DNA of 64,000 bases, taken from Sutterella faecalis (GTDB lineage: Bacteria > Pseudomonadota > Gammaproteobacteria > Burkholderiales > Burkholderiaceae_F). The position numbers and the translations under genes were made by a program. Location: NCBI RefSeq assembly GCF_006337085.1, contig NZ_CP040882.1:434001-498000 (forward strand). Direction: 5' to 3'. Shown piece by piece: positions 18,105 to 28,341 of this stretch; the first letter of the stretch is position 1, and each line of letters begins with the position of its first letter. Under the pieces are notes generated by a model. That model did no database searches, was not told the origin of the DNA, and was given only the letters and a program-made list of their open reading frames with translations.

Positions 18105-18868
18105 TGCTTCAAATTCAAAGCCTGAGATCCGGAGCCGGGGCAAGCTTCCTCGCAGCATCCCTCTCTTGGCACGTCTCTCATATGAGCCGAAAAGTGCTGG
18201 CGCTCAGCGTCAGCGATTCGCCGGCCCCTCTGGAGCTTTATTTCAATATTCCTCTCCCGTGCCGGGAGGGCTGGCTGACGTGCGTCCGGGACGGCCGCTC
18301 TCCCTTTGACGCGCTCTGGCGCTATACGAGTTCGCTTTTTGTGCTGCCGCTTGGCTGCGGCGAAATGTCTCATTCACGCTGGAATGCCCGAGCAGTACAG
18401 ATCGAAACGTGCTGCCATTTGATCAGGGAAGCGCTTGAGCGTGGCTTCACAGACATTATTGTGGATGCCGGAAATAGCGGGGCTCTTCAGCAAAACTGGG
18501 CTTCGGGCATCACAAACGCCCTCGCGGACGTAATTTTTACAGTCGGAGAGCCGGATGCCGGCTGTCTGATGTCTCTGGCTGAGCGGCAGCTGCACCCCAA
18601 GGAAGCCGTAGTACTCAATAAAGTGCGTCCTGAGAGCGCCTCCATGAAGGAGGCAAAGGAATTTCTCAACGTTCTCCCCGGCATCTCCGATCATCTTGCG
18701 CCCATTGCCATTCCATTTGATGATCTCGCATTGGAAGCAAGCTTTCTGAAGCAGCCCGTCGCTCAGACTGTGCCGGATGCGGCAAGCTCACGCATGATCT
18801 CAAGTCTTGCCTGCTGGGCAAGACTTCAGCTTAAGCGCCATGCCGTCCGGGAGGGATCTTCATCATGA
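18101..18868 (+). CDS. bcsQ: BcsQ, MinD/ParA-like cellulose biosynthesis protein
   Basis: 255 residues from GTG 18101 (ATG 18104 possible), with AGGAGA 8 bases upstream. The N-terminus reads IQSLRSGAGASFLAASLSW, a degenerate form of the deviant Walker A (usually RGGVGTT), lacking the usual lysine-containing pattern, as is common in BcsQ. The later segments IIVDAGN near residue 120, VIFTVGEPDAGCL near 148 and VVLNKVRP near 170 follow the MinD-like order. In E. coli BcsQ forms a cytoplasmic complex with BcsR and BcsE that is needed for assembly or polar placement of the BcsAB synthase. The stop overlaps the bcsA start by four bases (ATGA at 18865). Confidence 0.8.
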   Translation: MMLQIQSLRSGAGASFLAASLSWHVSHMSRKVLALSVSDSPAPLELYFNIPLPCREGWLTCVRDGRSPFDALWRYTSSLFVLPLGCGEMSHSRWNARAVQIETCCHLIREALERGFTDIIVDAGNSGALQQNWASGITNALADVIFTVGEPDAGCLMSLAERQLHPKEAVVLNKVRPESASMKEAKEFLNVLPGISDHLAPIAIPFDDLALEASFLKQPVAQTVPDAASSRMISSLACWARLQLKRHAVREGSSS

Positions 18869-21643
18869 AATCCTTTCTTGGATATTTTTCCGGTCCGCTG
18901 ACAGCGTACCGACTGTCGATGAGAAGGCTGAGGCTGTCCGCTAAGACTGTCCTCAGCTTGCTTGTCAACAGCATTCTGTTGTCAGCTCTTTGGCTCCTCT
19001 GCCCGCTTGAGAATGCCGGTTGGTCTTCGATTCGGCGCAATGCTCAGTTCTGGTTTCCGCAGGTGAACTTCATGTCGCTGCGGACGCTCGACTGTTTGCG
19101 CATGCTTCTGCAGGGTTTATTCATCCTCATCACGCCTCTGAAGGCAAGTTTACCCCCCCCCTCCCCCACCAGAAAATGATCCTGATCGGCTGAATCGCCG
19201 AAAATATCAGGCAATTTCCGAAGAAGAAGAAGCATCTCTCGGGATGCGATTCTTCATCAGCAGCAGAGAACGCCTGCGCATTCTCTCCAATCTCCAGCGC
19301 CGCTTCGTCACTGCGCTGATCAACTCGATCACGCTGAACCTTGAACGTCTTCCGAACGTTCACCGGCGGCTTCAGGCTGCGGGCGTTCGCCGTCGTCTGG
19401 CCGTCACGAAGATTGAGATCCTCGTTCTCGTCCTTCTGATTGCGGCCGGGATTGCACTGAGCGCAATCTGCGTAACTCAACCGCTTGACACGCAGAATCA
19501 GACGATTTTTCTGATGCTTACGCTCGGAACAGCGCTGCTCCTCAGGGAAGTGCGCTCACACCTGTCGCTGCTCCTTCTGATCATCCTTTCGATTCTGGTC
19601 TCCACACGCTATCTGTGGTGGCGTTATTCGGAAACCCTGAACCTCGATTCGACTGCGGGCGCGATGTGCTCGCTCCTACTCGTTGCGGCAGAAACCTATG
19701 CCTGGGTCGTAATGCTCCTCGGCTACTTTCAGGTTTTCTGGGTGCTTGACCGCAAGCCCGTTCCCTGTCCGGAGGACAAAGCGCTCTGGCCGCATGTGGA
19801 CGTATTCATTCCGATCTACAACGAGCCCCTGGACGTGCTTCGTCCGACGGTCAATGCCGCCGCATCCATGGACTGGCCGCAGGAAAAGCTACACGTATGG
19901 ATTCTCGACGACGGCGACCGCGACGAAATCAAAAACTTCGCCCATTCTGCGGGCGTTGGCTACATTCGCCGGAATCAGCACGATCATGCCAAGGCCGGCA
20001 ACATCAATCATGCGCTTTCAATCGTAAGGGGCGAATTCGTCGCCATTTTCGACTGCGACCACATCCCGGTGCGCTCTTTTCTCCAGCTCACCATGGGCTG
20101 GATGCTCAGGGATCCGGATATTGCACTCGTACAGACGCCGCATCATTTTTATTCACAGGACCCTTTTACGCGCAATCTCGGTCTGACGTCCCATGAGCCG
20201 GATGAAAATTCGCTCTTCCACGATCTGATCCAGAAAGGGAACGACACCTGGAACGCAACCATGTTCTGCGGATCCTGCGCCGTCATTCGCCGTAGAGCAC
20301 TGGATCAAGCCGGCGGCATCGCCGTCGAGACGGTCACGGAGGATGCCCATACTTCGCTGCGCTTGAATCGCCTCGGATGGTCGTCCGCCTTCATCGGCAT
20401 CCCTCTGGCCGCCGGACTCTCCACCGAAACGCTCTCCGGCCATGTCGGCCAGCGCATTCGCTGGGCGCGCGGAATGATTCAGATCTTCCGCACGGACAAC
20501 CCCTTAGCCGGACGAGGCCTCAGTCTCGGGCAGAGACTTTGCTTTCTCAATGCCATGATTCATTTTCTCCATGGCTTGCCCCGATTGATTTTTCTGCTCG
20601 CGCCGATTCCCTATCTCTTTTTCGGCATTTACGTCATTGAGGCGGATCCTGCGTCGCTCTTCGTCTTCGTGCTGCCGCATATGCTGCATTCTGCGATCAC
20701 GACCTCGATCATTCAGCAGGGACACCGAAGCCCATTCATTTCGGGCGTCTATGAGGCGATTCTCTCCTGGTACATCCTGGTGCCGACCACCATGGCGCTC
20801 ATCTCGCCGAAGCTCGGCAAATTCAACGTGACCGTAAAAGGCGGCACCATTGAGCACGAATACCTCGACTGGACGCTCTCAAAGCCCTACCTCTTCCTGA
20901 TCGGGGTAAACGTAGCCGCGCTTCTCTTCCTCTTTTATCAGATCGCATTTTTTGATTCTCCGAGCTATCTCACGCTCGCCATCAATGGCGGCTGGACGAT
21001 CTACAACCTCATCATTCTCTTTGCTGCCGTCGCGGTGGCGGTTGAAACGGTTCAGGGCCGCAAATTTCCACGAGTTCATCAGGAGCTCCCCGCCATGCTG
21101 CGGACAGCAGACGGCCGTCTCTGGTCAGTGACGCTCACCGACTATTCACAGCGCGGGGCGCGGATCGAAATTCCTTCGGAAGCAGAAGGCCTTTTCGCTG
21201 CAAATCAGGAAGCATCGCTCGTCATGACGCGCGACGGCATCATGAACGACTTTCCCATCATCATTCGTCGAGTTTCCCCTGCGTCCCTGGGCGTGGAACT
21301 GATCCGCATGACGCCCGAACTGGAGCGTGCTTTCACGCAATGCACGTTTTCCAGGGCCGACTCCTGGGTGAGGAACCGTATCGCAGATGAAACCTCGGCG
21401 GCTGGCGCGCTGATGCTCCTGCGCTTTGCTGCGCTCGGGTGCTCAGGCATTCTCAAGAACCTTCCCTACCGCCTGAAGCGCTTCCTCTTCGGCGTACTGC
21501 GCCTCATGAAGCCTCTTTTTGATTTTCTGCCCCGGCCGCCGGGCTGCCAGCCAGCAGATGCCGTGATCTTCGGCCGAGAAGCGCTCAACAGCGCCGCTTT
21601 GAATTCCCGTTTCCCCGCAGCCGGCAAAGGAGCTGCGTCATGA
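18865..21643 (+). pseudogene. bcsA: bcsA, cellulose synthase catalytic subunit, out of frame at a C9 tract (possible phase-off state)
   Basis: ATG 18865 opens a frame of 104 codons that matches the N-terminal membrane region of E. coli BcsA, then stops at 19177-19179. From about 19160 a second frame carries the rest of the enzyme to TGA 21641-21643. Removing one C from the run at 19153-19161 joins them into one frame of 925 residues without any stop. The catalytic marks of GT2 cellulose synthase are all present: LDDGDRDE, FDCDH, TEDAHTS and the QxxRW motif (QRIRWARG), plus about eight membrane helices. The C-terminal PilZ domain has RxxxR (GRKFPRVHQ) and DxSxxG (DYSQRGARI), so it should bind c-di-GMP. 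It could be phase-variable, a real mutant or a base-call error. Confidence 0.88.
19153..19161 (+). repeat. C9 homopolymer in bcsA, followed by T and C5
   Basis: Nine C, then T, then five C (19163-19167). The tract lies in a low-complexity proline-coding linker between the first membrane region and the rest of BcsA. Eight C would put the two halves of bcsA in frame, nine do not. Confidence 0.9.
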
Positions 21644-23967
21644 AGATGAAGACTCTGATTTTTCCCCTCATCGCATCCATTGCCCTTCAGGCCGTCTTTT
21701 TGCCGGCAGCTTTCGCCGCAGCAGAAAACCAGCCGCATGGGGCTGCACCCGAGCCGACCGCCCTGACGAGCTTCGCCGAGGCGCTCGCGCGCCCCCGCGA
21801 CTCCCGCGCGGAAGCCATTCCGCCAAAAACGGAACTCCTGCCGCTCGCTTCACTTGCTTCGGGCGGACCTTCAGCATCCATCCGGATGACCGGCATCTGG
21901 CCGAAGCAGACGTTTGAGTTCGTCATGCGCCGCGATGAAATCATCACGGCTTCCGAACTCACGCTCTACTGGACGCCTTCGCCCGCGCTCCTTCCCATCC
22001 GCTCCCAGCTCATCATCAGGCTCAACGGCCAGGTGCAGAAAGTGCTGCCGATCAGCCGGGAGATGCTCGGCAAGCAGAATCAGTCCATCGTCCCGCTGGA
22101 TCCCAAAAAGCTCAAGGACGCCAACGTGCTTGAGCTCGAATTCATCGGCGAATACGACAATGTTTGCACAACACCCACTTCGCCCACGCTGTGGCTTACG
22201 GTGGACAATGCGAGTCAGCTCTCGCTCTCCCGGCAGAAGCTGCGCGTGGCTGACGACCTTTCCCTTTTTCCGGTTCCCTTTGTCGACCCTTATGACAAAA
22301 GCATGCTGCGCGTGGGCTTTGCCTTCAGCAGCGCGCCTTCCGCGGGAGAGCTGAGCGCCGCGACAGTGCTAGCCACCTACTTCGGCGTTGAGGCCGACTG
22401 GCGGGGAGCGGATTTTCCTTCCTACTTCAATCTGATTCCTCCCGAAGGACATTTCGTCGCTTTCTATACGCCGAATCGGCACCCGGAATTTCTGAAGGAC
22501 TGGCCCGAACCCAAAGGGCCGGAAATCGCCATTGCAGACGCCCCGCTTTCTCCATGGGCAAAGATGCTCGTCATTTCCGGACGGAACGATGCGGACCTCA
22601 TGGATGCTGCGCGTGCCGCCGCAAGCGGCAGCGCGCTCCTGTCGGGATCACGCTCGAGCATCAGGGAAGCCGTGGAAGTCGGCGCCCGCAAGCCTTACGA
22701 CGCGCCGAAGTGGATCGATACGTCGCGCGTGACGACTTTCGGCGAACTCGCCGAATATCCCGGGGCGCTCACAACGCGAGGCGCTGAGCCCTGGCCCGTA
22801 CACCTCACGCTCCGGCTGCCTCCGGATCTATTCGTCATCAACCGCTCGAGCGTGCCGGTGCACCTGCGCTACCGCTATACGCTGCCCGAACCCAGTTCTC
22901 AGGCGCAGCTTCGCTTCCGCGTGAACAACACACTCGTTGAAGCTCAGCGCCTCACGGATCAGGGTTCAAGCGAAACGGTCAATCGCGTTGCCGTAGTGGA
23001 CTCCATTGCGAGCATGTTTGAAATGCTCGACATCCCGACGATTCTTTTTGATGCCGTCAATACGCTGGAATTCGATTTCCGCTACGCGCTTTCCATTTAT
23101 GCCGGCACGCCTGAAAACTGCCGGACCGTCACGCTCATTGACCAGCAGTGCGAAATCGATCCGCGGTCAACCATCGATTTTTCAGGGTTCTATCACTATG
23201 CTCAGCTTCCCGATCTCAAGCTTTTTGCCCAGTCCAGCTTCCCCTTCACGCGCATGGCGGATTTTTCGGATACCGTCTTTGTCTTCTCCGCTCAACCTAC
23301 GCCGGCTGAAACAGAAACGCTCCTCAATGCTGCGGGCCGCCTCGGCAGTCTGACCGGCGCTCCAGGACTCAAGGCGGACGTAAGGATTGACCCGAACCCG
23401 GAATCGCTTGCCGACAAGGACATCCTCCTCATCGGCCGGCTCCCGAAGTCTGTTTTGGATAGCCCTGACGAGGAGAAGCCCGCGCTTCTGATTGATGCGC
23501 TCTCCCGGGAGCTTCTCACGTCAAGGGGCATTCCCGGCATGAATCCAAAAACGCGCCGGCTTTCCGCGCCAGAAGAGCGTTTCTCAGTGCTCGCTGCCGG
23601 GACGCTTGCCGCCCTGACCGGGTTCGAGTCGCCCTTCACATCCGGGCGCTCGGTCGTCGCGCTCCTTGCGGCGGACCCGAATGGTTCAGAAAGGCTCAAC
23701 GCCTGCCTCGCAGATCCGTCAAAACTCCTCGATTCCGCCGGCTCCGTCTCTTTTATTCGCGAAAACGGCGCGCTTAACTTCTATCCCGCGCCGGGCTACT
23801 CCGTCGGAAGCCTCCCCTGGCACCAGCATGTCTGGTACGTCATGCTCGAGCACCCGTTTCTTCTCATTTTGTGTGCGCTCGGATGCGCCATTCTTATCGG
23901 CTGCCTGATCTATGCGCTGATGAGAATCCGCATTCGTTCGCGTCTTTCCCAGGGAGGGAGCAGATGA
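21640..23967 (+). CDS. bcsB: BcsB, periplasmic cellulose synthase subunit
   Basis: 775 residues from ATG 21640, overlapping the bcsA stop (ATGA). A signal peptide covers residues 1-27 (ending AAFAAAEN). The BcsB repeats of carbohydrate-binding jelly roll plus flavodoxin-like fold follow: SIRMTGIWPKQTFEF near residue 80, LRLPPDLFVINRSSVPVHLRY near 390, ADFSDTVFVF near 540. One C-terminal membrane anchor (HPFLLILCALGCAILIGCLIYALM, about residues 737-760) precedes a basic tail, as in the family, where this helix pairs with BcsA and activates it. The length matches E. coli BcsB (779). The stop overlaps the start of bcsZ. Confidence 0.92.
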   Translation: MKMKTLIFPLIASIALQAVFLPAAFAAAENQPHGAAPEPTALTSFAEALARPRDSRAEAIPPKTELLPLASLASGGPSASIRMTGIWPKQTFEFVMRRDEIITASELTLYWTPSPALLPIRSQLIIRLNGQVQKVLPISREMLGKQNQSIVPLDPKKLKDANVLELEFIGEYDNVCTTPTSPTLWLTVDNASQLSLSRQKLRVADDLSLFPVPFVDPYDKSMLRVGFAFSSAPSAGELSAATVLATYFGVEADWRGADFPSYFNLIPPEGHFVAFYTPNRHPEFLKDWPEPKGPEIAIADAPLSPWAKMLVISGRNDADLMDAARAAASGSALLSGSRSSIREAVEVGARKPYDAPKWIDTSRVTTFGELAEYPGALTTRGAEPWPVHLTLRLPPDLFVINRSSVPVHLRYRYTLPEPSSQAQLRFRVNNTLVEAQRLTDQGSSETVNRVAVVDSIASMFEMLDIPTILFDAVNTLEFDFRYALSIYAGTPENCRTVTLIDQQCEIDPRSTIDFSGFYHYAQLPDLKLFAQSSFPFTRMADFSDTVFVFSAQPTPAETETLLNAAGRLGSLTGAPGLKADVRIDPNPESLADKDILLIGRLPKSVLDSPDEEKPALLIDALSRELLTSRGIPGMNPKTRRLSAPEERFSVLAAGTLAALTGFESPFTSGRSVVALLAADPNGSERLNACLADPSKLLDSAGSVSFIRENGALNFYPAPGYSVGSLPWHQHVWYVMLEHPFLLILCALGCAILIGCLIYALMRIRIRSRLSQGGSR

Positions 23968-25127
23968 TGTGCAATTCCCTTCGATTGATGGGCGCTTTTG
24001 CGCTCGCCGCGGCGTTCCTCACGCCCTTTCCTGCGCTCGCAGCTGAAGACCCAGTGCGCCCTGCCTACGCATCATCATTTGATCGGCGAGGCTGGAATCT
24101 CTGGGAGATTTTTGCCAGGGACGCACTCGAGAGAGGAAGAATTGTCAACCGGGCGGCAGAGAACCTCTCCACCACCTCTGAGGGCCAGTCTTATGCGCTC
24201 TTTTTTGCGCTCGCAGCAGAGGACAGAAAGAGTTTTGAGCGAATTTTCCGGTGGACGGAAGAGAATCTCTGCTACGGCGACTGCACTAAAAATCTCCCGG
24301 CGTGGCTCTGGGGCCGCAGCATTGGGAAGGACCCGAAAACCGGCGCTGCGACAGAAATCTGGGGCATTCTCGACCGCAACAACGCGGCGGACTCTGATCT
24401 CTGGATCGCCTATTCGCTCCTTGAGGCCGGCAGGCTCTGGAAGAATGCAGAGTATGCGAAGAAAGGACGCGAGCTATCCGAACTTATTCTGTCGGAATCC
24501 TTCGACATATCAGGGCTCGGACGCGTGATTCCGCCGGGAGCCGTCGGGTTTCGCGTCCGCGGCCTCGCTCGACAGAATCCGAGCTACTATCCGCCTTTTC
24601 TTCTGAAGCGCCTCGAAGCAGAAAATCCGGCGTGGCGTGAAATCCGCATGGGCGCCATGCGCACGATCCTGCGCGGGTCTCGCTCAGGCTTTTCTGCAGA
24701 CTGGGCAGACTTCGACCAGACCGGTACGGCCCACGGCGTCAAGGCTGAACTGGGCTCATGGGACGCCATCCGGGTCTACCTGTGGGCAGGCATGACTTCC
24801 GCAGATGATCCGGATGCCGCGGTCTTAAAGCGTGCGCTCAGCCCCATGATCAGAACCACGGATGAGGCCGGGGTGCCGCCCGAGCGCGTCGTGGGAGAAA
24901 CACTCACCCTGAGTAGTCCGGGCCCGGATGCTTTTGCGGCTTGTCTTCTTCCCTGGACGCGCAATACCCGGACCGGCGCATTTGCAAGAACGCTGCTCGC
25001 CAAAAATGAAATTTCAGGCTACGCCTATTACAAAAGCGTTCTGACGCTTTTCGGGCTGGGCTATGACCGTGGCATCTTTGCCTTTGACGCCGAGGGTCGG
25101 CTGCTTCATCCGAGGGGTATGCCATGA
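23964..25127 (+). CDS. bcsZ: BcsZ, periplasmic endo-1,4-beta-glucanase (GH8)
   Basis: 387 residues from ATG 23964, which overlaps the bcsB stop and has GGGAGGGAG just upstream; the longer open frame from 23871 lies within bcsB. A signal peptide runs to about residue 27 (FPALAAED). GH8 marks are TTSEGQSYALFFA near residue 75 with the general-acid glutamate, RWTEENL, W-LWGR..., and GSWDAIRVYLWAGM near 265 with the aspartate that orients the nucleophilic water. The enzyme trims or relieves stress in nascent cellulose in the periplasm and is found in nearly all bcs operons. The four-base overlap with bcsC (ATGA at 25124) shows a single transcript. Confidence 0.92.
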   Translation: MMCNSLRLMGAFALAAAFLTPFPALAAEDPVRPAYASSFDRRGWNLWEIFARDALERGRIVNRAAENLSTTSEGQSYALFFALAAEDRKSFERIFRWTEENLCYGDCTKNLPAWLWGRSIGKDPKTGAATEIWGILDRNNAADSDLWIAYSLLEAGRLWKNAEYAKKGRELSELILSESFDISGLGRVIPPGAVGFRVRGLARQNPSYYPPFLLKRLEAENPAWREIRMGAMRTILRGSRSGFSADWADFDQTGTAHGVKAELGSWDAIRVYLWAGMTSADDPDAAVLKRALSPMIRTTDEAGVPPERVVGETLTLSSPGPDAFAACLLPWTRNTRTGAFARTLLAKNEISGYAYYKSVLTLFGLGYDRGIFAFDAEGRLLHPRGMP

Positions 25128-28100
25128 AAACGATACCCTGGCTCATGCTCGTCTTTGCCCTTGCTTCGTCCTGCCGGGCAGCTGAGGGAAACGAGGTCGC
25201 AACGCATGGCGTAGCTCCTGAACCCTGGCTCGAAAATCAGGCTTCGCTTGCCCGTGCCGGCGGCTGGGAAGAAATCGAACGTGATGCGCTCCGTCGTCTC
25301 ATGTCGATGAATCCCAATGATGCCGGCCCGAAGCTTGAAGAGCTGCGGCTCGCCATTACCAACGCCGTACCTGACATCGGACAGATAAAGGAACTCGTGC
25401 GGAATCTCTGCGCATCTCCTGATGAAAAGGCATGCCGGGAAGCCCGGGTGCTTCAGGCCTCTATTGAGCCTCCCATGAGCGATGCGCTGGCGAGCGCCCG
25501 GCTACTCTTTCGCGCGGGTCGAAGCGCCGAGGCGCTCGAGCTTTACCAAAAGACCTTTCCTGCCACTCAGGGGCGGCCTCCGGAATCGAGTCTTGAACTC
25601 GAATACCTCTCGGTGCTTCTCACCATCCCCGGGCGCGAGGCTGAAGGCGTAAAGGGAATCGAGGCGCTCATCAGGCGCACTGAGGAGCATGGAAGCGTGA
25701 TTCTTTCAAGACGCGCCGCCTCACTTCTCGCGCATCATCATTTTGAGCGCACGCTCGCCGAAGCGCTGAATGACATTTACGAGAACGGCACGCGACGCGA
25801 ACGAGCTGCCCGCGTTCTGGAAAAAGCGCTCAAAACGTTCCCTCAGGATTCCCGTACACACCGTTGGCGCAATGCGCTCAATGAAGGCCTTTACTGGATC
25901 GGCGTCGACCGTGGAGACATGCTCGCAGCGCGCGGACGATTCGAAGAAGCGCGGAAAGCATATCGTGAATGCGCCCATTTTCGTCCCGACCTACCCTATT
26001 CACACCTTGGCCTCGCGAAGATCGCCAGACGGCTGGGTCAATGGGGTCGTCTGAAATCGCATCTTGCGGATGCCCTTGCCGCAAGCCGGGGAGCGGCGCC
26101 GAGCGAGCGCAAGCGCGTTGCCGGGCTTCTTGCTCGGGTCGATGAAGATCAAAGAGATGCTGCCGCCGACCTATATGAACTCAAGGCCCGGAATGCGGAA
26201 GCCGGGGGAAATCTGCAGGAACAAATTGAAATGCTTGAGCGCACGCTCCGCCTGCGGCGTCCTGAACCGTGGACGCTCGGGAGCTACACGGCTGCACTCC
26301 TCGCTGCCGGTCGTCGCGATGACGCGCTTCAGGCCTGGCAAAAGTATGCCCCGGACCTCAGATCTCCAGAATGGGCGCTTCCTTATGCCAGATTTCTGGT
26401 GAACGCAGGCATGGAAGCCTCTGCTTTAGATATCGCAGCCGCTGCAGTCATCCCCGATCGCCATGACGAATGGATGCCGATCGGAAAAGATGTTTCTGAT
26501 GCGGAAAAACTCCTCGACCTGCGAGAGGAGCTTGAGACCAATGCCGCGTATGAAGAAGCGCTCGGTTTGGCGACGAAAGGCGAATGGGCAATGGCTGCCG
26601 AAATGCTCTCCGGGGCGAGGCCGGAAGCAGACTGGCAGATCGCTCAGCTTGCACGCTGGGAGGCGAAAGCCGGCCTCACGAAACGCGCAGTTGCAAATTG
26701 GGATCGCCTCTCCGAGCTTCCTGAATGGGAGCGTGAGGCGCCGCTCAATGCAGTTGAAGTGCTCCTCGGCGACATGAATGACAGCAGGGCTCACCAGGCT
26801 GCTGCCAGGAGACGGCTTCACGCATATCTCGGACGTTTTGATAAGCGTGAACTCGTTAACGGCCGGCCGCTCCTGCTGCTTTCCATGGCTGAAGTGAGCC
26901 GCCTGGGCGCCCTCCTTGAGGAAGCCGATGATGCCGCCCGCGCTCTTAGGCTCTATCGGGACTATGCGGCTCATGCCCCGGAAGGAATGGATGAAGAGAG
27001 CGCAATAGTGGTGAGAAAAGCCGCTCAATCGCTTAAGGACGCAGTTCCCGAAGAGGCGCTTCAACTCTACCGCAAGGCATTTGTCAATGCCGGCATGCTC
27101 GAAGCGGGAGAAAAAGAGGACGATGCCGCCTTTACGCGCGCCATGCGTACGCCGGATCAACGCAGCGATTCAGAGTGGCTCCAGAATTCCTTGCGCTCGG
27201 GCGCGTCGGAACTCTATTTGAATGAGACCCCGGAAATCCGTACGGCGCTCGTCTGGAACTACGACTCAGGCACCCCGGGCTTCTCCAACCTCTCAGCGCT
27301 CACCTGGGTCAAGGAGGCGAGACTCCCGGCCGCAGGCGGGTGGCTTACGCTGCGGGCCGATACCGTGCACTACGACGTAGGAAACCTCAGGCTCGAGGAG
27401 CCTTACGGTGCGAAATTCGGCACCTGCTACGCCCCGGGTTGCCGGGGGCTCGCAATGCGCAGGGATTTCGGCGAATCACTGGCAGTCGCCTGGGCCCGCG
27501 GAGCCTTTGCCTTTGATGTCGGCATGACGCCCATTGGATTCACGTATTCCGACCCCGTGGGCGGCGCATCCTATTCCTGGGATCTTGACCCGGGAAGCAT
27601 CACGCTCTCCTTTTATCGGCGGCCGAAATCGTCGTCCCTCCTCTCTTTCGGAGGCATGCGCGACCCGCAGACGGGACGTACATGGGGCGGCGTCAGACGC
27701 ACCGGATTTGAACTCTCAGGATCCCTTGATGAAGGGGGCTCAGACGGCTTCTGGGGCTTCGTCTCCTGGGAAATGCTCACGGGCAGAAACGTAGCGGAGA
27801 ACCGGTCGCTTCAGGCGATGGCGGGGTGGTACCACAGATGGGTGAACGAACCCAATCACGAGCGCACGGCGGGCATTTCCCTCATGTACTGGCACTTTGA
27901 CAAGGATCTCTCCGACTACGTCTGGGGTCAGGGGGGCTACTACTCTCCGCAGCAGTTTGCTTCGTTTGGCGGCTCGCTATCCGAAGCAAGGAGAAGCGCA
28001 GACTGGTCATGGATCCTCGAAGGCCGCCTCGGCATCTCCTATGCGAAAAGCAGCGCGCGAGACCGTTACCCCATCAAGGATTCCATGCCCCTCCTTTCAG

Positions 28101-28336
28101 ACCTTTATGCACGCGAAGCGGCAGATTCCTCCGTCGGCATCGGGCTATCGGCTCGTGCTGCTTTTGAACGACGTCTCGCTGACCGATGGTTTCTCGGAGG
28201 CGAATTCATCTATCAGAAATCAGATGGTTATACCCCGGTGCTCGCGACGCTCTGGCTTCGCTACACGCTCAACGACTGGGCGGGCGATCTTCCTCTGCCG
28301 CCCGTCGCTCCGGAACCCTATTCAGAATGGCAGTAA
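25124..28336 (+). CDS. bcsC: BcsC, TPR-containing outer-membrane cellulose exporter
   Basis: 1,070 residues from ATG 25124. A signal peptide ends near residue 20 (SCRAAEG). Residues 30-690 are tetratricopeptide-like helical repeats (SARLLFRAGRSAEALELYQKTF; RGRFEEARKAYRECAHFRPDLPYSHLGLAKIARRLGQW). Residues 720-1070 form the BCSC_C beta-barrel, ending in alternating aromatic strands (LATLWLRYTLNDW), though the last residue is Gln, not Phe. BcsC spans the periplasm with its repeats and forms the outer-membrane pore for cellulose. It is slightly shorter than E. coli BcsC (1,157), so there is roughly one TPR set less. Confidence 0.9.
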   Translation: MKTIPWLMLVFALASSCRAAEGNEVATHGVAPEPWLENQASLARAGGWEEIERDALRRLMSMNPNDAGPKLEELRLAITNAVPDIGQIKELVRNLCASPDEKACREARVLQASIEPPMSDALASARLLFRAGRSAEALELYQKTFPATQGRPPESSLELEYLSVLLTIPGREAEGVKGIEALIRRTEEHGSVILSRRAASLLAHHHFERTLAEALNDIYENGTRRERAARVLEKALKTFPQDSRTHRWRNALNEGLYWIGVDRGDMLAARGRFEEARKAYRECAHFRPDLPYSHLGLAKIARRLGQWGRLKSHLADALAASRGAAPSERKRVAGLLARVDEDQRDAAADLYELKARNAEAGGNLQEQIEMLERTLRLRRPEPWTLGSYTAALLAAGRRDDALQAWQKYAPDLRSPEWALPYARFLVNAGMEASALDIAAAAVIPDRHDEWMPIGKDVSDAEKLLDLREELETNAAYEEALGLATKGEWAMAAEMLSGARPEADWQIAQLARWEAKAGLTKRAVANWDRLSELPEWEREAPLNAVEVLLGDMNDSRAHQAAARRRLHAYLGRFDKRELVNGRPLLLLSMAEVSRLGALLEEADDAARALRLYRDYAAHAPEGMDEESAIVVRKAAQSLKDAVPEEALQLYRKAFVNAGMLEAGEKEDDAAFTRAMRTPDQRSDSEWLQNSLRSGASELYLNETPEIRTALVWNYDSGTPGFSNLSALTWVKEARLPAAGGWLTLRADTVHYDVGNLRLEEPYGAKFGTCYAPGCRGLAMRRDFGESLAVAWARGAFAFDVGMTPIGFTYSDPVGGASYSWDLDPGSITLSFYRRPKSSSLLSFGGMRDPQTGRTWGGVRRTGFELSGSLDEGGSDGFWGFVSWEMLTGRNVAENRSLQAMAGWYHRWVNEPNHERTAGISLMYWHFDKDLSDYVWGQGGYYSPQQFASFGGSLSEARRSADWSWILEGRLGISYAKSSARDRYPIKDSMPLLSDLYAREAADSSVGIGLSARAAFERRLADRWFLGGEFIYQKSDGYTPVLATLWLRYTLNDWAGDLPLPPVAPEPYSEWQ

Positions 28337-28341
28337 TTCCC

